A stretch of DNA of 63,555 bases from JAWLFY01 sp041685355 (GTDB lineage Bacteria; Planctomycetota; Planctomycetia; Pirellulales; Pirellulaceae). The stretch is from positions 1 to 63,555 of the forward strand of contig JAWLFY010000011.1 in the NCBI GenBank assembly GCA_041685355.1. Direction: 5' to 3'. The translations under genes were made by a program, and so were the position numbers. Of this stretch, positions 52,940 through 62,840 are shown piece after piece; the first letter of the stretch is position 1; each line of letters opens with the position of its first letter. The notes beneath the pieces are model-generated. The model saw nothing but the letters and a program-made list of their open reading frames with translations. It made no database searches and was not told where the DNA came from.

Positions 52940-53143
52940 TTACCGCTGTTCGCGGTACGTCGAGTAGCTGAGATAAATCATCGCGGCGCCGAAGATGACG
53001 AAGGCGAAGTCCATCATGAGGCTTGCCGAACCAAGGGGCGCGATCTCATTCATGCCCGCCATTCCCAAAACGGCATCGGCCAGGAACAGGACAACGATCA
53101 AGATCGACGCCACAAGGCTGATCAGACAGAGCGCCTTGGGCAT
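52940..53143 (-). CDS. Small two-helix membrane protein
   Basis: This 67-residue protein has two hydrophobic helices (about residues 5-27 and 40-60) joined by 'GMNEIAPLGSASL' and ends with a short basic tail 'YREQR'. GAGG eight bases before ATG 53143 supports the start. No family name is recognised, although similar small proteins occur in planctomycetes. The neighbouring genes do not suggest a role. Confidence 0.72.
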   Translation of the reverse strand: MPKALCLISLVASILIVVLFLADAVLGMAGMNEIAPLGSASLMMDFAFVIFGAAMIYLSYSTYREQR

Positions 53144-53315
53144 CTAGGAACCTCGAGAAAAGTCAGTCGGCAGGGGGCAAATCTAGGGTGACCGTCACGC
53201 AGTGCCACGCAGTATAGTTGCCGCTTGCCGAGTTTCCCACGCCCGCGCCAGGTCGCTAAACCCCCGTTTTTGAGAACGCTCGACCACTTCTAACGATTAA
53301 CCGAAGGATTCGGAG

Positions 53316-54482
53316 ATGGAACCGATGACCGACGACCCGTGGGGTTGGTGGCGGTCGCAGATGCCGATTTGCGAGAAATGGGCCTATTTTGACCATGCGG
53401 CGGTCGGCCCGCTGACCCGCCCCGCCGCTGACGCGATCCGTCAATTCGTCGACGAGGCTGCCCGTCAGGGGGATACGGTTTGGCCTCGGTGGGCTTCTCG
53501 TGTGGAGCAGCTTCGCGTCGGGGCGGCGGAGCTACTGGGGGCAGATTTGGCGGAAATCACGATCGTCCCGAACACGACCGCGGGGATCAACCTGGTCGCC
53601 GAAGGGTTTCCGTGGCAGCCGGGGGACAACGTGGTGATTCCCGAGGGCGAATTTCCGAGCAATCTGCTCCCGTGGCTGAACCAGCGTGCGAAGGGGGTGG
53701 AGGTTCGGGTCGTGCCCCGTCGCGGGAGGGAGGTCCATGTCGACGACTTGATGGGCCAGGTCGACGGATCGACTCGGGTGATCGCGGTGAGCTGGGTCGG
53801 GTTCGCGAGCGGCTACCGGTTGGACGTCGCGGAGTTGGTCGAGCGAGCCCACGGCCGCGGGGTGCTCGTTTTTCTCGACGCGATTCAGGGGCTCGGGGTC
53901 TACCCGTTGGACGTCGGAGAAATTCCGGTCGATTTTCTGGCAGCGGACGGTCACAAGTGGCTGTTGGGGCCGGAGGGTGCGGGGATCGCGATGATCCGCC
54001 GCGAACACCTTGACCGGCTACGTTGCACGACGGTGGGGTGGAACAGTTCGGCCGAGTCGCGGGCGTTTTCGCAAACGGAGTTGACGTTGCGTCCGGACGC
54101 GGCGCGGTTCGAGGGGGGATCGACGAACATGGTCGGGTTCGCGGCGTTGGGTGCGAGCTTGGAGATGTTCTTAACGGTGCGACGTCGATTCGGACCGGGA
54201 TCGCTCGCGGATCGGGTTGTGGAATTGGCGGGGACGTTGGACGACCGACTTGGGCGGATCGGGGTCTCGACGCGGATGCCATCGGAACCGCGGCACCGAA
54301 GCGGGATCGTGACGTTCGATGTGGCGGGGGTCGATCCCGAGGCGGTCCGCCGGATTGCGGCCGAGCGGGGCGTGGCGGTGAGTTGTCGGGACGGCGGGGT
54401 GCGGGCGAGTCTGCACGTCTATCACGACGAATCCGACCTCGACCGTTTGGAGACCGCGGTCCGCGAGGCGATGTCGCGTTAA
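53316..54482 (+). CDS. Class V aminotransferase (cysteine desulfurase-like)
   Basis: This 388-residue PLP enzyme has 'WAYFDHAAVGPLTRPAADAI', 'NTTAGINLVAEGFPWQPGDN', 'VSWVGFASGYRLDVAEL', 'VFLDAIQGLGVYPLDV' and the PLP-lysine segment 'LAADGHKWLLGPEGAGI' (Lys about 214). It belongs to the selenocysteine lyase / isopenicillin epimerase-like part of class V. The usual desulfurase Cys loop near the C-terminus (R-x-G-x-H-C) is replaced by 'VAVSCRDGGVRASLHVY', so desulfurase activity is uncertain. Start at 53316 or at Met4. It stands alone; coaD follows 96 bases later. Confidence 0.88.
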   Translation: MEPMTDDPWGWWRSQMPICEKWAYFDHAAVGPLTRPAADAIRQFVDEAARQGDTVWPRWASRVEQLRVGAAELLGADLAEITIVPNTTAGINLVAEGFPWQPGDNVVIPEGEFPSNLLPWLNQRAKGVEVRVVPRRGREVHVDDLMGQVDGSTRVIAVSWVGFASGYRLDVAELVERAHGRGVLVFLDAIQGLGVYPLDVGEIPVDFLAADGHKWLLGPEGAGIAMIRREHLDRLRCTTVGWNSSAESRAFSQTELTLRPDAARFEGGSTNMVGFAALGASLEMFLTVRRRFGPGSLADRVVELAGTLDDRLGRIGVSTRMPSEPRHRSGIVTFDVAGVDPEAVRRIAAERGVAVSCRDGGVRASLHVYHDESDLDRLETAVREAMSR

Positions 54483-54578
54483 ACTCCGTCTCGAACGGTT
54501 CGGCCGGGATGTCCGCGTCTCGGTCTTCCCGTCGCTCTGTTACCCGTTCGCCCCTCTTTGACCGGCCTCATCACCGCG

Positions 54579-55121
54579 ATGTCTTCCACGTCGATGTCTT
54601 CCACGTCTCCACGCCAACCGCCGCGAACCGCCGTTTACACCGGTTCGTTTGACCCGATCACGTTAGGACATTTGCACATCATCCGCCGCGCGTCAGAATT
54701 GTTCGACGATTTGGTGGTCGGGATCGGGATCAACGCGGACAAGAAAAATCTGTTCGACCCGAGCGAGCGGGTGGAGTTGGTCGGGTCGGTGACGGGCGAC
54801 ATCTCGAACGTCCGGGTGTTGCCGTTCGGCGGGTTGGCGGTCGATTTCGTCCGCGAGTTGGGGGCACGGGTGATGGTCCGCGGGATTCGGCCGATGACGG
54901 ACATCGCCGGCGAGTTCACGATGATGATGGCGAATCACCAGTTGGACCCCGACATCGAGACGGTGTTCCTGATGGCGGACGAGCGGTTCACGCACGTGAG
55001 CAGTTCGCTGCTGAAGCAGATCGCGACGTTGAGCGATGACGACGAACGGTTGGCCAAGTTCGTCCCACGCGAGATCATTCCACGGCTTCGGAACCGGCTC
55101 CACGCCGCGGGGAGCGTTTGA
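54579..55121 (+). CDS. coaD: Phosphopantetheine adenylyltransferase
   Basis: CoaD transfers AMP to 4'-phosphopantetheine, the penultimate step to CoA. The 180-residue protein has 'AVYTGSFDPITLGHLHIIRR' with the H-x-G-H nucleotide motif, 'DLVVGIGINADKKNLF', 'GARVMVRGIRPMTDIAGEFT', 'NHQLDPDIETVFLMADERFT' and the 'SSSLLKQIA' loop. It is about 20 residues longer than the usual 160, mostly a Ser/Thr-rich N-terminus. ATG 54579 and ATG 54594 are both possible; a TTG at 54558 is less likely. Confidence 0.95.
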   Translation: MSSTSMSSTSPRQPPRTAVYTGSFDPITLGHLHIIRRASELFDDLVVGIGINADKKNLFDPSERVELVGSVTGDISNVRVLPFGGLAVDFVRELGARVMVRGIRPMTDIAGEFTMMMANHQLDPDIETVFLMADERFTHVSSSLLKQIATLSDDDERLAKFVPREIIPRLRNRLHAAGSV

Positions 55122-55184
55122 CGAATCGCGTGCTGGGAGGCCGCGGGTCGCGGGTCCGGAAGGGCTCGCTGGGGAGCGAGGCGT

Positions 55185-55994
55185 TCAGGCGGCGACGCTC
55201 GTTTGCGGTGGCTGCGTTTCGGACTGTTCACGGAGTCGTCGTCGTCGGTCCGCCATCGGTTCGATCGCCATCTTGTCGAAGACGTTGCCGAGCAGCTTCG
55301 GGTGGTAGCAAACGAACGACCACAGGAACCCGATGGCGGCGCCGCCGATCGTGTCGCTGAGGAAATGGGCGCCCCCCATCAGTCGGTGGATAAGGGTCCC
55401 GAAACAGACCGTCGCGAATAGCCAGCGTCCGCGTGGGAACACGACCCACAACCCGATGGTCAGCGCGGTCGCGGTCGCCATGTTGCCGCTGGGGAACGCC
55501 CGCGTCCCGGCGTCGAAGGCGGCGACGCGACTGAGTGACCAGTCGAACACCCACAACCACGCCGACTCGTAGGTGGCGATGTCGAGGTTTAACGCGTAGG
55601 GTCGCGGTCGGAGCACGAACATTTTGGCGATCGTGGCGACGGCCCCCGCCCCGAGCGCCAACGTCGCCAAACGGGGAACGTGCCAGCGACGTCGGGGTGC
55701 GAGCAGCAAGATCACGAGCAGGATCACGAACACGCCGCCGCCGTGCGAGAAGATTCGTGTCAGCTCCAACGCCTCGGCCAATTCCCGTGGGAACGGGTCT
55801 CGGACGAACCAACGGGAGATCGGGACGTCGATCAGCGTCATCAACGGGACACAGAGAAACGATAGTCCGGCCAGCCAGAGGAGCGCGGTCGGCCGATCGA
55901 GCGTCGCGGCGTCGGCGGACGTCAGGCTCGAGATCGGTACGGTCGGGTTGAGCGACGGGCTTTCAGCGGCACGCATGGTCGAATCGTCACGCAT
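55185..55994 (-). CDS. PAP2-family membrane phosphatase with altered motif
   Basis: This 269-residue protein has about six membrane helices and the three PAP2 phosphatase motifs: KxxxxxxRP in 'KMFVLRPRP' (124-132), PSGH present as 'FPSGNMATATAL' (168-171, His replaced by Asn), and SRxxxxxHxxxD as 'HRLMGGAHFLSD' (203-214, Ser replaced by His). The nucleophile His210 and Asp214 are kept, but the PSGH His that donates a proton is missing, so activity may be reduced or altered. PAP2 enzymes dephosphorylate lipids such as undecaprenyl pyrophosphate. The start at 55994 has GAGG upstream; ATG 55976 is an alternative. It follows prs by 196 bases containing a tandem repeat. Confidence 0.85.
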   Translation of the reverse strand: MRDDSTMRAAESPSLNPTVPISSLTSADAATLDRPTALLWLAGLSFLCVPLMTLIDVPISRWFVRDPFPRELAEALELTRIFSHGGGVFVILLVILLLAPRRRWHVPRLATLALGAGAVATIAKMFVLRPRPYALNLDIATYESAWLWVFDWSLSRVAAFDAGTRAFPSGNMATATALTIGLWVVFPRGRWLFATVCFGTLIHRLMGGAHFLSDTIGGAAIGFLWSFVCYHPKLLGNVFDKMAIEPMADRRRRLREQSETQPPQTSVAA

Positions 55995-56118
55995 GGTCGA
56001 ATCGCCTCGGGGGGCGGAACCGGGGGGGCGGCTTGCCGAGTCCCCGGGTCGATCCGGGGTCGCGGGGAAGCTAGCCAATCGGGTCGCCAAGGCGAAAGGG
56101 GAATCCGGCCAACGTTCC

Positions 56119-56190
56119 GGATCGGGAAGACCTGATCGGGAAGGCCTGATCGGGAAGGCCTGATCGGGAAGGCCTGATCGGGAAGGTCGG
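56119..56190. repeat. Tandem repeat, 14-bp unit
   Basis: GATCGGGAAGGCCT is repeated five times (first copy ends ACCT), directly abutting the 3' end of prs and upstream of the PAP2 gene. Confidence 0.9.
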
Positions 56191-57133
<943 letters not shown>

Positions 57134-57141
<8 letters not shown>

Positions 57142-57883
57142 AACCCATCGCCCGCATCGTCTCGTCCACGAGCTGAAGTTCCTCCGGGTTGTTGATCGAA
57201 AGCGCCTCGCACGGTCGCAGCAGCGGGGCGGCCTCGACCGGCCGGCCCGCGTCGCGGAGCAGTTTGGGGCAGTCGGTGAGGTAGTACTCGTTTTGCGCGT
57301 TGTCGTTGCTCAATCGGTCGAGCGACGCGAGCAGGTCGGGGGTGTGAAACAGGTAGGTGCTCATGTTGACCTCGCGGATTTCGCGCTGCTCCGCGGTCGC
57401 GTCTTTGTGTTCGACGATCCCGAGGAACTCGCCACTCTCGTCGCGGACGATTCGTCCCAGCCCCGTCGGGTCATCCTTCAGCAGCGTGCCCAGCAACAAC
57501 GCCGGGCGTGTTTCGGCAAAGCGTTCGAGCAGCGCCTGAAGGCTGGCCGGCTGGATCAGAGGCGAGTCTCCGGCGACGACGACGGTCGGTCCCGCTCGGG
57601 GATCCAGACGGTCCCGGCACATCTGCACCGCGTGCCCCGTCCCGAGTTGTTGCTCCTGAAGCACGAATTCGATGTCTCCGTCCCAGTCGGCGAGCGCCTC
57701 ACGGACCTGGTCCGCCCCGTAACCGACCACGATCCGCTGTCGTTCGATCCCCGACCGGCGGAGCGCTTCAAGGACGAACCGGATCATCGGTCGACCGACG
57801 ACCGGACAGAGCACCTTGGGGAGTTCGCTCTTCATGCGGGTCCCCCGACCGGCGGCGAGGACGACGGCGGTGGGTTCGTTCAT
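57134..57883 (-). CDS. GlmU N-terminal-like nucleotidyltransferase (single domain)
   Basis: The 249-residue protein has the GlmU uridyltransferase core: 'AVVLAAGRGTRMKSELPKVL', 'VGYGADQVREAL', 'EQQLGTGHAVQMC', 'VVAGDSPLIQPASLQALL' and 'NNDNAQNEYYLTD'-like end region 'LSNDNAQNEYYLTDCPKLLR'. Full GlmU is about 450 residues because of a C-terminal left-handed beta-helix acetyltransferase; that domain is absent here. It probably makes UDP-N-acetylglucosamine or a related NDP-sugar from a 1-phosphate, with acetylation done by another protein. It is followed directly by prs. Confidence 0.9.
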
Positions 57884-58254
57884 GACGGGCGTTCAACCAA
57901 GAAGGGATCGGAATCGGACGTGATCCGCGATCGGGCGATCATGTGATCGGGGAGGCGGGGTGCCCAGGGGGAACGGGGATCGAATCCCAATCGTGGCTTA
58001 CCGACAACGAACCGGCAAGGCGGGCGGCAGCGAACCGATAGCGCGGGCGGCGCCAAACCGGCAAGGCGGGCGGCAGCGAACCGGGGGGCGGGCGACGCTG
58101 CGGCGGATCGTCGGCGACGCCGTCGACTGGCGAATCGCTCTAGCCTCGGTAGGACCGAATCGAAGAAACTCGAGCGTCGGATCCTCTCCGGACATTCGCT
58201 GTTCGGGAGGGGAAGCCGAAATCACCTCGAATGCGGACGATTCGCGTGCCTCCG
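57884..58254. other. Divergent spacer with a near-duplicate 27-bp element
   Basis: This 371-base region has two near copies of AACCGGCAAGGCGGGCGGCA (about 58008 and 58054), each within a Gly/Arg-codon-like but unsupported stretch. No gene is called. Confidence 0.4.
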
Positions 58255-59247
58255 ATGAGCCTTCGACCCGACCCCCCTTTGCCACCCCGACGGTTCCGCG
58301 AGGCGATTCGCGGGGCCCGTCGTCGAGGACTCGACTTTGCCGCGTACATCGCGGTCCGGTGTCTCGTGGCGACGATTCAGGTCTTGCCGCTGGACATGGG
58401 GAACCGGGTGTGTCGAGGTCTGGCGTGGGTGCTGGTGCATGGCATTGGGGTCCGCCGCCGGACGACCGAAGGGAACGTCGCGGCGGTGTTCCCGGATGCT
58501 GACGAGACCGCCCGGCGACGGCTTGAGGTGGCGATGTGGCACCACCTGTTCCTGATGGTGTGCGAGATCGCTTGGGCCCAGCGACGGCTTCACCTGTGCA
58601 ATTGGTCTCGGTACCTGCGTTTCCGCGGGAACCGCGAGATGTTGGCGGTTTTGTTGAGCCCCCGCCCCAGCGTGATCGTGACCGGACATTTCGGGAACTT
58701 TGAGATCGGCGGCTACCTTGTCGGTCTGATGGGGGTCAAGTCGACGACGATCGCGCGTCGGCTCGACAACCGTTTCCTACACGATTGGGTCGAGCGTTTC
58801 CGACAGGCGAAGGGCCAGGAAATGATCGACAAGGAAGGGTGTGCCCCGCGGGTCGAACGACACCTCCGACAAGGCGGGACGCTTTCGATCCTGGCCGACC
58901 AACATGCCGGGGAAAAAGGGTGTTGGGTCGACTTCTTGGGGGTGCCCGCGTCGTGTCACAAGGCACTCGCGCTGTTTTCGCTTTCTGCCGCCGCCCCGAT
59001 GATCGTTGCCTACACCCGTCGTGATCGGGGGCGGCCGATGAGCTTTGAGGTCGGATTCACGGGCGTCGCCGACCCGGCGGACGATCCGGACGCCGCGTGT
59101 GGCTCGGTGACCGAGCTGACACGGTGGTACAACGACCGGCTCGCCGAGGCGATCGGCCCGGCGGTGGAGCAGTATTGGTGGCTTCATCGCCGCTGGCGGA
59201 CTCCGCCGGCCCGCGTCGCCCGGCGGATGGCGAAACGGGCCGCTTGA
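58255..59247 (+). CDS. Lipid A biosynthesis-type lauroyl/myristoyl acyltransferase
   Basis: This 330-residue protein is of the LpxL/HtrB kind: hydrophobic N-terminal region ('AYIAVRCLVATIQVLPLDMG'), the catalytic motif 'IVTGHFGNFEIGGYLVG' (His-x4-Glu), 'GVKSTTIARRLDNRFLHDWV', 'GGTLSILADQHAGEKGCWVD' and 'WYNDRLAEAIGPAVEQYWWL'. It probably acylates a lipid A precursor or related lipid at the inner membrane. Start at 58255 (MSLRPDPP) is preferred; ATG 58231 adds eight residues. It is divergent from the GlmU-like gene and lies upstream of two envelope genes. Confidence 0.9.
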   Translation: MSLRPDPPLPPRRFREAIRGARRRGLDFAAYIAVRCLVATIQVLPLDMGNRVCRGLAWVLVHGIGVRRRTTEGNVAAVFPDADETARRRLEVAMWHHLFLMVCEIAWAQRRLHLCNWSRYLRFRGNREMLAVLLSPRPSVIVTGHFGNFEIGGYLVGLMGVKSTTIARRLDNRFLHDWVERFRQAKGQEMIDKEGCAPRVERHLRQGGTLSILADQHAGEKGCWVDFLGVPASCHKALALFSLSAAAPMIVAYTRRDRGRPMSFEVGFTGVADPADDPDAACGSVTELTRWYNDRLAEAIGPAVEQYWWLHRRWRTPPARVARRMAKRAA

Positions 59248-59394
59248 GCAGGGTCGCCTCGACGTTTGGCGGCGTCCCGGCTTGGCCATCGGAGTCTGAC
59301 ATTCGTCGTGACAAAGGCGCGGACGTTTTGCTATCGGAGGACCACACGCCTCGAAATATCCGTCCCGATCCGATTTTGAAGCTGACCTTTCCCG

Positions 59395-61089
59395 ATGAGT
59401 CGACCGCCGTCGTCCGCTTCACCGCCGCCCGCCTCACCTCCGTCGTCCTGTCGACATCGGGCTGGCGATCTCGAACGGGGCTTGGCGCCTCTGGGCGTGA
59501 TCGCGTGGCCACGGACCGTCGCGTGGCTGATGGCAACCGTCGGTCTCCTCGCGGGGACGTTGATCGCGGCGGGACCCGTCGCGGCGGAAAGCCCGATCGC
59601 CGGGGAAGCCTCGGTTGCCGGAGGAGATCGGGGGGAAGCGGAAGGTCCCGAAGCGGAAGGCCCCGAAACGGAAGACCCAGCGGAGGGCCCCGTCCCCTCT
59701 TGGATGTTGGGGATCCCGACCTGGAATGGCAAACGCTATGTTTCCCCGCCGGGCACCCCGTCCAGACCGAACGTGGGCGTGTCGGGGGGGGACGTGTCGG
59801 GGGGGGACGTGTCGGGGGGGGACGTGTCGGGGGGGGACGTGTCGAGACCTGGGTCGACGGCGGCGTCACGATCGGCCGACATTTCCGGATCGACTGGGAC
59901 GACGGGATCGACCCGCGACGCGACCAGAAATCCGGTCTACCACGTTCCGGTCGATTCATCGGGGCGTCCGGTCGGCTCGCCGCCGACGGTCGATGCGGCG
60001 GGATGGGGCAGGACGGCAAGTTGGGGCGAATCGGCAGGCCGGGGTGAGCCGGCAGGCCGGGGTGAGCCGGCAGGCCGGGGTGAGCCGGCAGGCCGGGGTG
60101 AGCCGGCTAGGGCGAACCGATCCGAGTCGCTGGAACTGAATGTCCCCGAACGCACCGCATCGCCCGATTCGCCCTCGAGCGACTCGTTGCCTCCGCCTCC
60201 GGACGAGATGGCGGACGAGAATCCCGCTTCGCCGAGCGACCGAACGGATCCGGCGGCGAACCGCGGCGCGGCGAGCGAATCGGGGCCGCCGGCGGAATTA
60301 ACTCCGCCCGGCGATCCGGAGGCGGGCGGAGGTACCACGCAGAGCCTCGGTGAGCAGCTTGAGGCGGGGGTGATCGAGGATCCGCCGTTGGAAGAGGACG
60401 TCACTCGGTGGTACGACTATCCGATTCGCTGGTTGTCGAAGGGTTGGAAGAATCACGCCGAGTTCGGGATCAACGGGACCGAGGGGAACGCGCGGACGTT
60501 GGCGATTCAGACGGGGCTGGAACTGAAGCGGAAGACGGATCTCGACACGTTCGCGATCGACTTTGATTATCGGCAAGCCCGAAACCGGACCGTGACGACC
60601 GAAGACAACGGGCGTTTCAACGTCGATTACGACCGCATGGTCGGCGAATCGTCGTGGTCGATGTTCAGCAAGTTTGGGATGGAATGGGACGAGTTCAAGG
60701 CGTTCGATTTGCGGGTCAATTTGAACGGCGGTGTCGGGTATCACTGGCTCCGTGACGAGCAAACGACGTTGGTAACCCGTTTCGGTGCTGGTGCGTCGCG
60801 TCCGTTCGGTTCCCCGGTCGATCGCTGGACCGAGGAGGCCGTGTTCGGGATCGACCTGGAACATCAGCTCACCGAGCGTCAGAAGATCAAGGGGAAGGTC
60901 GATTACTTCCCGGCGTGGTCCGATTTCTCAAGGTTTCGTCTGGTGAGCGACGTCAGCTGGGAGGTCCTCCTCGACGGTTCCGAGAACCTGAGTTTGAAGG
61001 TGGGCGTGACCGATCGTTACGACAGCGACCCTCAGGGGGCACGTCCGAACGACGTCTATTATTCGATGCTGCTTCTCTACAAGTTCTGA
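59395..61089 (+). CDS. DUF481-type outer membrane beta-barrel protein with repeat-rich N-terminal region
   Basis: This 564-residue protein has a hydrophobic signal ('AWLMATVGLLAGTLIAAGPV', about 43-62), a long low-complexity region (65-340) containing four VSGGD repeats, five RGEPAG repeats and Pro/Asp-rich stretches, and a C-terminal DUF481/YdiY-like barrel (about 345-564): 'NHAEFGINGTEGNARTLAIQ', 'KRKTDLDTFAIDFDYRQARN', 'FSKFGMEWDEFKAFDLRVNL' and the terminal 'YYSMLLLYKF' ending in Phe, as in Bam-inserted outer membrane proteins. Met46 (59530) is an alternative start that gives a cleaner signal peptide. The VSGGD repeats are encoded by G8 tracts, and could change length by slippage. Confidence 0.85.
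   Translation: MSRPPSSASPPPASPPSSCRHRAGDLERGLAPLGVIAWPRTVAWLMATVGLLAGTLIAAGPVAAESPIAGEASVAGGDRGEAEGPEAEGPETEDPAEGPVPSWMLGIPTWNGKRYVSPPGTPSRPNVGVSGGDVSGGDVSGGDVSGGDVSRPGSTAASRSADISGSTGTTGSTRDATRNPVYHVPVDSSGRPVGSPPTVDAAGWGRTASWGESAGRGEPAGRGEPAGRGEPAGRGEPARANRSESLELNVPERTASPDSPSSDSLPPPPDEMADENPASPSDRTDPAANRGAASESGPPAELTPPGDPEAGGGTTQSLGEQLEAGVIEDPPLEEDVTRWYDYPIRWLSKGWKNHAEFGINGTEGNARTLAIQTGLELKRKTDLDTFAIDFDYRQARNRTVTTEDNGRFNVDYDRMVGESSWSMFSKFGMEWDEFKAFDLRVNLNGGVGYHWLRDEQTTLVTRFGAGASRPFGSPVDRWTEEAVFGIDLEHQLTERQKIKGKVDYFPAWSDFSRFRLVSDVSWEVLLDGSENLSLKVGVTDRYDSDPQGARPNDVYYSMLLLYKF
59779..59838 (+). repeat. Coding tandem repeat, 15-bp unit with G8 runs
   Basis: GTGTCGGGGGGGGAC is repeated four times exactly in the DUF481 gene, encoding VSGGD. 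The four G8 runs with 7-base loops also fit the G-quadruplex pattern. Confidence 0.95.
60032..60108 (+). repeat. Coding tandem repeat, 18-bp unit
   Basis: CGGCAGGCCGGGGTGAGC is repeated four times plus a partial copy, encoding AGRGEP repeats in the same gene. Confidence 0.95.
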
Positions 61090-61187
61090 ACGGAAAGCGG
61101 ACAGGACGCCTTTTTCCCGGTCGCGACGGTGCACGGTTTGGGGGCTAGGGTTGTCGGTCAGGACCGACTCCCCGAGCACGCCCGCCC

Positions 61188-62759
61188 ATGTCATCGCCAC
61201 CGATCCCGTGGAAACACGTTCGCACCGTCACGTTCTTGTTTGCACCGTTGTGGGCGGGATCGGCGCTACTATTCGGTGTCACGGGTCTCGGATACGCGTG
61301 GGTGCGGAGCGAACTTTGGGAAGCCCGTCAGCCGTTGGTGGTCCGTGACGAGGCGGGTCGATCGGTGGAGCGTCTGGGGCGATTCGCGAGCCAGAGCGAG
61401 TTGAAGGCGGCCCAAGAAACGTTGTTGGAGATGGCCCGCAGCCCCGAAGTCGTCGCCGCGGCACTCCGTTCGATCGGGCCGCCGCCGGGACTGCGTCCGC
61501 CGCGCCACGGGGAGGCTGCGGTGTGGCCGAGCCAGGAACGGATCGACGCGGTCGCGTCCTCGTGGGTCAACGTCATGGCGCCGAAGGGATCGGAGTTCGG
61601 GAATACCGAAGTCGTCTACATGCACGTCAAGGCCGAGAGCCGGTCGCGAGCGGCGGCGTTTTCCGTGGCGATGCTCGATCACCTGAAGGAGTACCTCCGG
61701 GAGGTACGCCGGGTCCGTGCCGACAGCATCGTCTCGGAGCTAACCGAGGCCCGGGACCTTGCCCAGAAAGATCTGGACTCGGTCGCCGCGCGGATGCGGA
61801 AGATCGAGGTCGAGTTCGGGAGTGACCTCGGGGAGCTCCGGAGCCTGAGCGAGATGATCACCGGCGACGGGACGAATCGCCGGGAACTGGAGACGACCAC
61901 GAGGGAGCTGCAGCAGGCGGAGTTGGAACTTCGCAAGCTCGAATCGCTCCATGAGCTGTTGCTGACCGGGACCGAGGACCCGCAGCAGTTGTTGATCAGC
62001 GGCCACGAATTGCTGAGCAGCCAACCGTCGCTGGAGCGGTTGAAGACCGGGTTGCTCGAGGCCCAACTGCGGACGAGCCAGCTCGCCGGGACGCTCACCG
62101 CCGACAACCCCAAGCTGCGGGCGGCGATCTCGCACGAAAACGAGATCCGGGATCGGATCCGTGAGGAGGCGGAATCGGTGGTGCGGGCGATGCGACCGAC
62201 GTTGCGGCTGGAACGGGACCGTGTGGCGCGGTTGCAGGACAAGGCGGCGTCGCTGCGGGGGCGACTTCAAAAGCTCGCCGGATCGCGGACCGACTACGCG
62301 ACGCTGGAGGCCGAAATGCGGCACCGCAGCGAACAGTTGGCGTCGGCGGAGTCGGCGTTAGCCGAAGCCGAAGCGACACGTTCGGCGTCGATGGCGACCA
62401 ATCTGTTGGTCGCGTTGGGGCCGCCGCAGGTTGCCGACCGTCCGGCCGGTGCATCGGCATCGGTGTTGACGTTGGCCGGGACCTCGGCCGGTTTGATCTT
62501 CGGGTTTGGGATCGTCTTCCTGGTCGCCCCGGGGCCGGAGGAGCCGCGACACGGGCGTCGTTGGAGCGACTATCTTGGCGGCCGTCGATCGAGCGATGTG
62601 AACCCGGTCACGACGCTCACGCCCTCGCCGCACCCCCCTGGAGAGCAGGGTTTCCCCCCGGGCGGTCCGAATCCGCGGCCCCAAGCGAACCCCGGTGCCG
62701 AATCTCGACGAGGCGGTGACCGGCGGGTGGCCGACCGACGGAGCCACCGCCCCGGCTAA
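61188..62759 (+). CDS. Wzz/GumC-like polysaccharide chain-length co-polymerase
   Basis: This 523-residue protein has two membrane helices (about residues 18-40 and 448-472) enclosing a long periplasmic part rich in Glu/Leu/Arg heptads (about 165-420), the layout of Wzz-type chain-length regulators. The segment 'NTEVVYMHVKAESRSRAAAF' before the coil matches the family's beta domain. After the second helix is a cytoplasmic Pro/Arg-rich tail of about 50 residues; there is no fused tyrosine kinase. It probably acts with polysaccharide export genes elsewhere. Uxs and the lipid acyltransferase in this window point to an active envelope polysaccharide pathway. Confidence 0.82.
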   Translation: MSSPPIPWKHVRTVTFLFAPLWAGSALLFGVTGLGYAWVRSELWEARQPLVVRDEAGRSVERLGRFASQSELKAAQETLLEMARSPEVVAAALRSIGPPPGLRPPRHGEAAVWPSQERIDAVASSWVNVMAPKGSEFGNTEVVYMHVKAESRSRAAAFSVAMLDHLKEYLREVRRVRADSIVSELTEARDLAQKDLDSVAARMRKIEVEFGSDLGELRSLSEMITGDGTNRRELETTTRELQQAELELRKLESLHELLLTGTEDPQQLLISGHELLSSQPSLERLKTGLLEAQLRTSQLAGTLTADNPKLRAAISHENEIRDRIREEAESVVRAMRPTLRLERDRVARLQDKAASLRGRLQKLAGSRTDYATLEAEMRHRSEQLASAESALAEAEATRSASMATNLLVALGPPQVADRPAGASASVLTLAGTSAGLIFGFGIVFLVAPGPEEPRHGRRWSDYLGGRRSSDVNPVTTLTPSPHPPGEQGFPPGGPNPRPQANPGAESRRGGDRRVADRRSHRPG

Positions 62760-62840
62760 CCCCGACCCGGGACCCGACCTCCGATCTGATCGCGAGGGCC
62801 AGCTTCTCTCCGGTTTCAGATTTCTCCCGCGTGGTGGGAC

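Noticed and set aside
53316..54482. Cysteine desulfurase IscS/NifS
   Set aside because: The catalytic Cys loop is not evident and no Fe-S assembly genes are adjacent, so only a general class V label is justified.
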